Part shown: in pieces, positions 39,771-45,850 of the stretch
Layout: each line of letters begins with the position of its first letter
Numbering within the stretch: the first letter of the stretch is position 1
From: DATEXQ01 sp036846005
GTDB taxonomy: Bacteria > Patescibacteriota > Microgenomatia > UBA8517
Direction of reading: 5' to 3'
NCBI GenBank assembly: GCA_036846005.1
Contig: DAIUCV010000004.1
Location: forward strand, 1-45,850
Length of the DNA: 45,850 nt
Notes under the pieces: model-generated
Seen by the model: the letters and a program-made list of their open reading frames with translations, nothing else
Database searches by the model: none
Told to the model about the DNA's origin: nothing
Translations under genes and position numbers: made by a program

Positions 39771-40763
39771 TTAAAATTCAACTACCCCCAAACCACTGCT
39801 TTTTGCCCTTTCAAGCCATTCGGAAATTTCCGATTCACGCAGTAATCCTCTTTGACTCCCAGTATAACCTATGACCGAGGCGGAGTTAACCGTACCCCAA
39901 ACCAAGGCTTCGTCAAAGCCCTTTCCCTTGATAAGGGCTGCCAAACATCCTGAACCAAAAGCATCACCTGCCCCGGTTCTTTCAAAAGCATCGATAGGTA
40001 AAATCCCCAGTTTTATATATCTGGTCCCGTCAAAGACAAAAGAGCCATTGTTTCCGTCGGTTACAACCGGATTTTTTACCCCCAAAGAAACCAGTGCATT
40101 AAGCAAATCTTTTTCCTTGCCTATGCTCCCCGATAAACCCGTCAGTTTTTCCGCTTCCTCTCTATTCACAAAGAGAATGTGGGTAATTTTTATCATATCC
40201 TCAATTTCTTTTAGGGGTACTCTTAATTGTCTACTGCCGGGATTATAGGCCAGCTTAATTTGGGGGTTCATTCTTAAAAATGAGATCAGGTGATTATAAA
40301 ATGGCCTAAAGGTCTCTCCCATACTGGTTAAATAAACCCAAGAAGTAACGGGGAGTTTAACAGGGAATTGATAACTTTGGGGTGATTTATAGTTAAACAT
40401 GGTCCTTTCTCCTGCATAATTGATAATTGTTGAGTAATTGGATGTAGACGAAAGTTGCTGAAAAACATAGGTGGTATCGACATTTTCGTTTTGTAACTTC
40501 TTTACTATTTCTCTGCCGATATCATCATCCCCTAAGGTTAAAACCACTCCTACATTAATTCCCAAACGCTTTGTTCCCACAGCGTTGTTGGCAGCGTTAC
40601 CCCCTATTGAAAATTCCATCTCCTTGACCGGTATTTTTTCACCGTAAGTAAAACAGACATAACACTTCTTTTTGTCTATCTCACACAAGGTTTCGGATTC
40701 AACAGGAGTTATAAATACATCCAGTGATGCATCGCCTATTGATATTAAATCTAATTTAGCCAT
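39771..40763 (-). CDS. PfkB-family carbohydrate kinase
   Basis: A 330-aa ribokinase-fold enzyme that phosphorylates a sugar or sugar phosphate with ATP. The substrate-side motif is FSIGGNAANNAVGTKRLG near 52-69, and the C-terminal signature is RTGAGDAFGSGCLAAL near 260, with the catalytic Asp. A small Cys pair (KKCYVC) near residue 33 is an addition. The substrate is unknown; the operon suggests a pentose or hexose phosphate. Its start overlaps the aldolase stop by eight bases. Confidence 0.9.
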   Translation of the reverse strand: MAKLDLISIGDASLDVFITPVESETLCEIDKKKCYVCFTYGEKIPVKEMEFSIGGNAANNAVGTKRLGINVGVVLTLGDDDIGREIVKKLQNENVDTTYVFQQLSSTSNYSTIINYAGERTMFNYKSPQSYQFPVKLPVTSWVYLTSMGETFRPFYNHLISFLRMNPQIKLAYNPGSRQLRVPLKEIEDMIKITHILFVNREEAEKLTGLSGSIGKEKDLLNALVSLGVKNPVVTDGNNGSFVFDGTRYIKLGILPIDAFERTGAGDAFGSGCLAALIKGKGFDEALVWGTVNSASVIGYTGSQRGLLRESEISEWLERAKSSGLGVVEF

Positions 40764-41529
40764 ATATTATTTTTGCCAATTTATTACTTATCCCTACAGG
40801 ATCTTTACTTTGCCAAACATTTCTTCCTACAGCGATTCCGCAAGTTCCAACTTTCATAAAATCTTCAACGTCTTTCAAAAACTCAGCCTCATCTCTTTTT
40901 ACTCCCCCAGAAACCAAAACTCTCGATTTCCCTGCCGATTCCACAACCCATTTAAAGCTTTCGGGGTCTCCTGTATAAGGAATCTTTATAAAATCCGCAC
41001 CAAGTTCTAGTCCTAAACGCGCTGAATAGGCAACTATATCCTTAGTATTTTCCTTACCTTCGACTTCCTTGCCTCTGGGATACATCCAGGCAGTAACCAC
41101 CAATCCCTTTGCGTGGGCTTCATCTTCAATCTGACTAAATTCCTGCATCATCTTTGCCTCAAAATCACTCCCCACATAAATTGTGTAACCCACGGCAGAT
41201 GCTCCAATTCTTATTGCCTCATCTACCGTACAAAGTAGGGGGCTATAAGGCTCCTCACCTTCATGAAGCTTGGTTTTGCCGTTAAGTTTGACCAAAAGAG
41301 GTGGTGTTTTTTGGATATCAAGTCCTCCGATGGGATAGTAGGTTTGCGCCAAGCCTTCGTGGAATATTAAGGCGGTATAAACCCCGGTATCTTGAGCCAG
41401 TTTTACCACAAATGACGGATCTATCGTAGTTTCGTCAAAATCGGTCGGACCATGCTCAAAACCGTGGTCATAAGCCAAAAACATTGCATGTCCGTCTTTA
41501 AGAAATTTATCGATATTAATTTCAGGCAT
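40756..41529 (-). CDS. Class I fructose-bisphosphate aldolase, archaeal/DhnA type
   Basis: A 257-aa TIM-barrel aldolase of the DeoC/FbaB family, predicted to cleave or form fructose 1,6-bisphosphate through a Schiff base. Features are AYDHGFEHGP near residue 18, GASAVGYTIYVGS near 115, the Schiff-base Lys in ADFIKIPYTGD near 178 and VLVSGGVKRDE near 205 with the phosphate-binding GVAVGRNVWQ-like end (GIAVGRNVWQ). I chose the ATG at 41529; the frame extends to a TTG six codons earlier. Confidence 0.9.
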   Translation of the reverse strand: MPEINIDKFLKDGHAMFLAYDHGFEHGPTDFDETTIDPSFVVKLAQDTGVYTALIFHEGLAQTYYPIGGLDIQKTPPLLVKLNGKTKLHEGEEPYSPLLCTVDEAIRIGASAVGYTIYVGSDFEAKMMQEFSQIEDEAHAKGLVVTAWMYPRGKEVEGKENTKDIVAYSARLGLELGADFIKIPYTGDPESFKWVVESAGKSRVLVSGGVKRDEAEFLKDVEDFMKVGTCGIAVGRNVWQSKDPVGISNKLAKIIYG

Positions 41530-41595
41530 TATATATAAATTTAGCAAACTGAATCGAAAAGGACAACACGCAGGTAGGATAGAGTCTCTCTAATT

Positions 41596-42591
41596 CTAGG
41601 AATTTTTTCTTTTAATGACTTTCTTTGCAGCACTTATTATTGAAGGAGCTTTCATCTGGTATTTTTGCATCAGCTCTTCGGGTTTTCCCGATTCGCCGAA
41701 TAAATCAAGCATTCCGATAAATTCGATGGGGACCGGGAAATTTTTAGTCAAAACTTCGGCAACAGCAGAACCTAATCCCCCACTAATCTGATGTTCTTCA
41801 GCTGTAACGATAGCACCAGTCAGTTTGGCTACATGAATTAGGGTTTGCTGGTCAAGGGGTTTTATCGTATGACAATTAACTACAATTGAAGGAATTTTAC
41901 TTTTGGCCAACTCTTTGGCAGCCTTTAAGGCCTCGTAAACCAAGGGACCACAGGCTATAATTGCTACCTGCGGGTCTTTGTCTTCCCAAAAAATTTCAGC
42001 ATTTCCTATTTTAAAAGGAGAGTCTGAGGTAGTAATCTGGGGAAATGGTTCTCTGGGAATTCTGATGTAAGACGGTTTATTGTTATCCGCAACCGCCATT
42101 ACCGCTTTTCTAGTTTCCAGGCTATCGCAAGGAGCAATAACCACCATATTGGGTAAAACACGCATTAAAGCAAGATCCTCCAAGGCTTGATGCGTCGATC
42201 CTCCTGCTCCCACATTTAAACCGGCATGGGTACCGATGATCTTTACCGGAAAATTATTTAAAGCGATGGTTGTGCGAATTTGCTCCCAATTTCTACCCGG
42301 TGAAAATACGGCATAGGCGCAAATAAACGGTATTTTTCCGTAATTGGCAATTCCCGAGGCAATGCAAGCTAAAACTTGTTCTGCAACCCCTACCTGAACA
42401 AATCTGTCGGGGAATTTCTGGGCAAAATAACTTGCCTTGGTACTTAAAGCAACATCTGACGAAAGAACAAATATCTTCTCATTACTTGCCCCCAGTTCAA
42501 CCAAGGCTTCTCCCAAAGCATCTCTAAAAGAGAGTTTCTCATTTCTTCCTAAAAATAAATCTTTTACCAAATTACTTTTTGGGTTAATCAT
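41596..42591 (-). CDS. Transketolase, C-terminal subunit
   Basis: A 331-aa subunit carrying the pyrimidine-binding domain (about 20-185) and the C-terminal domain of transketolase. The catalytic Glu is in VQVGVAEQVLACIASGIA near 70. HAGLNVGAGGSTHQALEDLA near 115-134 holds the substrate-binding His residues. With the N-terminal subunit it moves two-carbon units in the non-oxidative pentose phosphate pathway. Its ATG overlaps the stop of the N-subunit gene (ATGA). Confidence 0.93.
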   Translation of the reverse strand: MINPKSNLVKDLFLGRNEKLSFRDALGEALVELGASNEKIFVLSSDVALSTKASYFAQKFPDRFVQVGVAEQVLACIASGIANYGKIPFICAYAVFSPGRNWEQIRTTIALNNFPVKIIGTHAGLNVGAGGSTHQALEDLALMRVLPNMVVIAPCDSLETRKAVMAVADNNKPSYIRIPREPFPQITTSDSPFKIGNAEIFWEDKDPQVAIIACGPLVYEALKAAKELAKSKIPSIVVNCHTIKPLDQQTLIHVAKLTGAIVTAEEHQISGGLGSAVAEVLTKNFPVPIEFIGMLDLFGESGKPEELMQKYQMKAPSIISAAKKVIKRKNS

Positions 42592-43418
42592 ATGTTTTTT
42601 TCTGATAATTCTTTCAATGCCAGCTGTAATTCTTCTTTATTGGGAACTTTACCGTGCCACTCGTATCTGCCTTCCATAAAAGAAACTCCTTTTCCCGCAA
42701 TAGTTTTACAAATTATCGCAGTAGGTCTTTGATATTCGCTTCTGGCATTTTGAACTGCACCGATTATTGCTTCAAAATTATGTCCGTCGATTTCAAAGAC
42801 ATTCCAGTTAAAGGCTCTATATTTTTCGGCTAAAGGATCAAGAGGCATAATATCTTCTGTAAAACCGTCAATTTGGATATTGTTTCTGTCAACAAAAACC
42901 GTGAGATTTGAAAGAGAATATTTGCTGGCAACGGCAACCCCCTCCCAATGATTTCCTTCATCGTGTTCTGCATCGCTGGTGATGCAATAATTTCTAAAGC
43001 GTTTATCATCATGCCTCGCGGCAAAGGCATAACCTACTGCTTCGGATAAACCTGACCCCAAAGGTCCTGAAGTAATTTCTATTCCCGGTAGTCTACTTTT
43101 TTCCGGATGACCTTGAAGTTTACTTCCCAGTTTGGAGTAGGTCTTAAGCAGACTTTTGTCAAAATAATTGGCATGGGCCATGGTTGTATATAAAGCCGGG
43201 CAGGTATGGCCATTGGAAAGAAATAATCTGTCTCTTTCTTCCCAGTCGGGATTTGTGGGGTCATGCTGCATAATGGAAAAGTAAAGAGATACAAAAACTT
43301 CTACCAACCCCAAAGAACCGGCTGTGTGTCCGGAACGCGCTTCATAAAGCATTTTTAAGGTATCTTTCCTTACCTTTGTAGCTATTTCTTCTAATTGGGC
43401 AGTGGAGAGTTTGGGCAT
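42588..43418 (-). CDS. Transketolase, N-terminal subunit
   Basis: A 276-aa subunit with the thiamine-diphosphate pyrophosphate-binding domain. Motifs are RSGHTAGSLGLVEVF near 28, LSNGHTCPALY near 68, ITSGPLGSGLSEAVGYA near 115, and the metal/TPP segment TSDAEHDEGNHWEG near 146 leading to NNIQIDG. Many archaea and CPR bacteria split transketolase this way, whereas most bacteria fuse it. It is four-base coupled to the C-subunit. Confidence 0.94.
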   Translation of the reverse strand: MPKLSTAQLEEIATKVRKDTLKMLYEARSGHTAGSLGLVEVFVSLYFSIMQHDPTNPDWEERDRLFLSNGHTCPALYTTMAHANYFDKSLLKTYSKLGSKLQGHPEKSRLPGIEITSGPLGSGLSEAVGYAFAARHDDKRFRNYCITSDAEHDEGNHWEGVAVASKYSLSNLTVFVDRNNIQIDGFTEDIMPLDPLAEKYRAFNWNVFEIDGHNFEAIIGAVQNARSEYQRPTAIICKTIAGKGVSFMEGRYEWHGKVPNKEELQLALKELSEKNI

Positions 43419-43437
43419 AAATTAAACATCTTAAAAA

Positions 43438-44076
43438 CTACTTCATAAATGCCAAGTCAGAACATACTTTACAGTGTTTGCTGTGGTCAACCGATTCCAG
43501 TCTTTTTTCGAATTTCTTAACTACCGGAAGTATATCTTCCTTCCTACTGACAATTTCAAAAACACTTAATTCCTCTTTATCCAAATTCATATTTCTCCTA
43601 AAAGTATCGATAATTTCTATCCAAAAATCTCCATAAAGAATAAACGGTTTATGGTGTCCGTAATAAAGTTTGGCTAAAACCCAGGCTGCACCCAGTTCGG
43701 AAATGGTTCCGGAACCTCCTTTAAAAATAATAAACATATCTGCATGCTCGAGGAGTTTAAACATTCTATCGATATAATTTGTGGTTACTATTTCCTCATC
43801 TGTCACGTTACCTAAATACCTTCCCTCATAACCCGGAGCTTCTTTTGAATCAAAGGTGACAGAAATGGTTTCTCCCCCGACTTCACTTGCGCCTTTGGTT
43901 GATGCATCCATTACTCCGGGACCGCCTCCATTTACAATTACATAACCTTTATCCGCAAGCATCTTGGCTACCTCATATGCACTTTGGTAAAGAGGATCAC
44001 TTTTGGTTACATTGGCATCTCCAAAAAAAGCTATTCTTTTTATAATTGATCTGGCGATATTTGGGTCTGGGTTCAT
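43438..44076 (-). CDS. LOG-family protein (Rossmann-fold nucleotide-binding)
   Basis: A 212-aa protein of the LOG/TIGR00730-like group, whose characterised members hydrolyse nucleoside monophosphates to base and ribose 5-phosphate. The signatures are VIVNGGGPGVMDASTKGA near 46-63 and FKGGSGTISELGAAW near 117-131, which takes the place of PGGxGTxxE. Release of ribose 5-phosphate would feed the transketolase and Rpe encoded beside it. It lies two bases after rpe and 19 before the transketolase N-subunit. A C-terminal CKVC pair is unusual. Confidence 0.85.
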   Translation of the reverse strand: MNPDPNIARSIIKRIAFFGDANVTKSDPLYQSAYEVAKMLADKGYVIVNGGGPGVMDASTKGASEVGGETISVTFDSKEAPGYEGRYLGNVTDEEIVTTNYIDRMFKLLEHADMFIIFKGGSGTISELGAAWVLAKLYYGHHKPFILYGDFWIEIIDTFRRNMNLDKEELSVFEIVSRKEDILPVVKKFEKRLESVDHSKHCKVCSDLAFMK

Positions 44077-44078
44077 TT

Positions 44079-44729
44079 TTAGACTACCTTTCGATATTTT
44101 TCCAAATTCATTTTTAAATCTCCTTTAAAAAGCCTTTCTCCTATAACCGCTTCGTCTGCACCTCTGGTTACCAAATCGTCTATATCATCAGGGGTTATTC
44201 CTCCGTCAACAGAGATTTTAAAAGTAGATTTTTGTAGTTCGCGAATCTTACTAAGTGCTGCAATCTTTTCCAAACTTTTAGGTTCAAACTGTTGCCCACC
44301 GAAACCTGCAGGTACGCTCAAAACTAATACTACATCCAAATCCTGAAATATTATATCGTCAATAACAGAAATATCGGATTTTAAATCCAAGGCAAGTCCA
44401 ACCAAGGTACCTACCTCCTGCACCTTTTGGACAAAATTAAGCTGATCGGACATCATTTCAACTTGGCCTATGATTCTATCCGCCCCACCTCTTATGCATC
44501 TTTCCACCCAATTTACCGGTTCTTTGGTCATTAGATGAAAATCAAGTTTCAAATCGGTATCGACATCCTGCAATAAATCTATGTCAAATGTTTTGTTGAC
44601 GGCAAAAATTCCGTCTACGACATCTATTTGCACCCCACCCACCATGCCTTCCGCCATTTGTATTTTGGCAAGAACTTCCTCAGGGTTGTTGGTAAGAATT
44701 GAAGGAATAATTTCGAATGGCTTTAACAT
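44079..44729 (-). CDS. rpe: Ribulose-phosphate 3-epimerase-like protein
   Basis: A 216-aa TIM-barrel protein that should interconvert ribulose and xylulose 5-phosphate. Visible motifs are PSILTNN near residue 9, QIDVVDG at 34-40, FHLMTKEP near 64, VPAGFGGQQFE near 139 and VDGGIT near 173. Three metal ligands (Asp36, His65 and the late Asp) are kept, but the first His of HxDxMD is Gln34. Activity on the standard substrate is therefore probable, not certain. It starts immediately after the GAPDH stop. Confidence 0.85.
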   Translation of the reverse strand: MLKPFEIIPSILTNNPEEVLAKIQMAEGMVGGVQIDVVDGIFAVNKTFDIDLLQDVDTDLKLDFHLMTKEPVNWVERCIRGGADRIIGQVEMMSDQLNFVQKVQEVGTLVGLALDLKSDISVIDDIIFQDLDVVLVLSVPAGFGGQQFEPKSLEKIAALSKIRELQKSTFKISVDGGITPDDIDDLVTRGADEAVIGERLFKGDLKMNLEKYRKVV

Positions 44730-45850
44730 CTATTTTCTTTGGCTAAACGCCAGACTAAGCGAATCCGTCGGTGCAGTTTCTCCTCCCAGTGTTCTTCCTA
44801 CTCTTAATACCTGCTCCACCAGCCTATTGGCATATCCCCATTCGTTGTCATACCAGGCAAAAACCTTAACCAAATTTCCGGCTATAACTTGGGTCAATGA
44901 TAGATCCACTATTGCCGATTCACTTCTTCCTATGATATCCGATGAAACTAAAGGCTCCTTGGTAACCCCCAAAATTCCTTTGTAGATAGCATTATTTATC
45001 GCCTTTTCAAAGGCTTGATTAACCTCTGCAACGCTAACTTCCTTTTTAAGTACAAAGGTAAAATCAGTAATGGATCCAGTGGCAACCGGAACTCTTAACG
45101 CCGTCCCGTCAAAAAGTCCTTTTAAGGTGGGAATGGTTTCGGTTGTTGAAATTGCTGCCCCGGTTGTGGTGGGGATAATGTTTTCGGCTGCTGCTCTGGC
45201 CCGTCTTAAGTCTTGATGGGAATTATCCTGCAGATTCTGATCATCCGTATATCCGTGAATTGTGGTTATACCTGCTTTTTCAATCCCAAAGGCAGCCTCA
45301 ATTACAGCTGTCACGGGAGCAACGCAATTGGTTGTACAGGAAGAGTTGGAAAGAACGTCAACAGCATGCAGGTCAGAATTTTTTGTAGCATATTCGTTGA
45401 CCCCAATGATATAAGTTCCCACATTTCCCCCTTTAACTGGAGCTGAAATGACTACTCTTTTTGCACCTCCCACTCCGTGTTTTTTTGCATCCTCTTCGCT
45501 GGTAAATTTACCCGTAGATTCAATAACCACGTCAACCCCGTATTTGCTCCAGGGTATTTTTGCCGGATCTCTCTGGGCAAGAAGCGGATATTTCTTACTT
45601 TCGATAATTAAATATCCGATTAAGGGATCCACCTCCTTGCCTGATTCTCCTGCCTCAACCATTGCAGATGCATCTTTTACTTCCTCAAATCCTACAGTCT
45701 TTTCGAATTTACGATACATCGTATCGTAATTAACCAAATGTGCCCAACCTGCTGCATTCATGCTTCCTGAAGTATTTATTGCGGCAAATTCAATCTCGTT
45801 GGCGTGTTTTAAAACGCCTATTCTAAAAGCAATTCTTCCTATTCTTCCGA
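44730..45850 (-). CDS. gap: Glyceraldehyde-3-phosphate dehydrogenase, 5' end beyond window
   Basis: 372 residues are visible; the frame stays open to the right edge, where it begins GRIGRIAFRIGVLKH, so only about eight to ten N-terminal residues are missing. The internal ATG at 45761 is not the start. The catalytic Cys is in SNSSCTTNCVAP, with the His in ITTIHGYTDDQ and the C-terminal WYDNEWGYANR. The segment after the second strand reads AAINTSGSMN, with Thr where NAD-specific enzymes have Asp. It is the most upstream gene seen in the sugar-phosphate operon. Confidence 0.95.
   Translation of the reverse strand, partial: GRIGRIAFRIGVLKHANEIEFAAINTSGSMNAAGWAHLVNYDTMYRKFEKTVGFEEVKDASAMVEAGESGKEVDPLIGYLIIESKKYPLLAQRDPAKIPWSKYGVDVVIESTGKFTSEEDAKKHGVGGAKRVVISAPVKGGNVGTYIIGVNEYATKNSDLHAVDVLSNSSCTTNCVAPVTAVIEAAFGIEKAGITTIHGYTDDQNLQDNSHQDLRRARAAAENIIPTTTGAAISTTETIPTLKGLFDGTALRVPVATGSITDFTFVLKKEVSVAEVNQAFEKAINNAIYKGILGVTKEPLVSSDIIGRSESAIVDLSLTQVIAGNLVKVFAWYDNEWGYANRLVEQVLRVGRTLGGETAPTDSLSLAFSQRK

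Noticed and set aside
1..45850. CRISPR arrays, insertion sequences or rRNA genes.
   Set aside because: I saw no regularly spaced repeats, no transposase and no rRNA sequence in the window.

Overview
The window is an AT-rich, very densely packed bacterial chromosome segment. Nearly every base is coding, and genes sit in long operons with ATGA overlaps or gaps of only a few bases. The gene families point to a Candidate Phyla Radiation (Patescibacteria) genome, probably a Microgenomates-like lineage. They include DUF5654, DUF5667 and DUF4870 proteins, a CvpA-CAP fusion, a stand-alone 5'-3' exonuclease, a split transketolase, an archaeal-type ligase with endonuclease Q, and a B12-dependent ribonucleotide reductase. 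This placement is an inference from gene content; no rRNA gene is present to confirm it.

Layout. 1-930: tRNA-Lys (cut at the left edge), tRNA-Gln, a small ORF and a TrmH-type RNA methyltransferase on the plus strand. 929-3447 (minus): a thiol-redox operon, trxA > Pro/Thr-rich small protein > trxB > membrane-anchored DsbA-like protein. 3588-12778 (minus): tRNA-Ser, then a long housekeeping and repair run that reads from nnrD through Fic, ATP-dependent ligase, endonuclease Q, DUF4870, PIMT, Pth and CvpA-CAP to an alkyltransferase-like protein and a membrane protein. 12814-19699: a DUF5654 protein (plus), then recF, a frameshifted membrane-protein remnant, fpg, a glycosyltransferase, a 5'-3' exonuclease and ftsH (all minus). 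19794-22639: a tRNA-binding-domain protein, two CAU tRNAs, an FtsB-like protein, a Xer-family recombinase (plus), a TPR protein and tRNA-Ile(UAU). 22839-25488: a VirD4/HerA-like membrane ATPase with a small acidic partner. 25545-29145: a B12-linked deoxynucleotide module, nrdR > class II RNR > structured RNA > corrinoid adenosyltransferase. 29262-31633: envelope genes and a HEPN-motif protein. 31710-38667: two class A penicillin-binding proteins, a membrane-anchored protein between them, and a convergent serine hydrolase. 38781-45850: a sugar-phosphate operon, gap > rpe > LOG > transketolase N > transketolase C > class I aldolase > PfkB kinase > 2-hydroxyacid dehydrogenase.

The most unusual signals are the following. 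A structured RNA of about 136 nt begins three bases after the stop codon of the B12-dependent RNR and lies ahead of the B12 adenosyltransferase gene. A palindromic NrdR-box-like operator lies between the -35 and -10 of the nrdR-nrdJ promoter. A recurring arrangement puts the -10 box exactly 7 nt before the start codon of three genes, implying leaderless mRNAs, and two ORFs start 4-5 nt after the 3' end of a tRNA gene. Endonuclease Q is next to an archaeal-type DNA ligase. The window carries a tRNA-Ile with a UAU anticodon and a second CAU tRNA of uncertain identity. I saw no CRISPR array, no insertion sequence and no obvious prophage.
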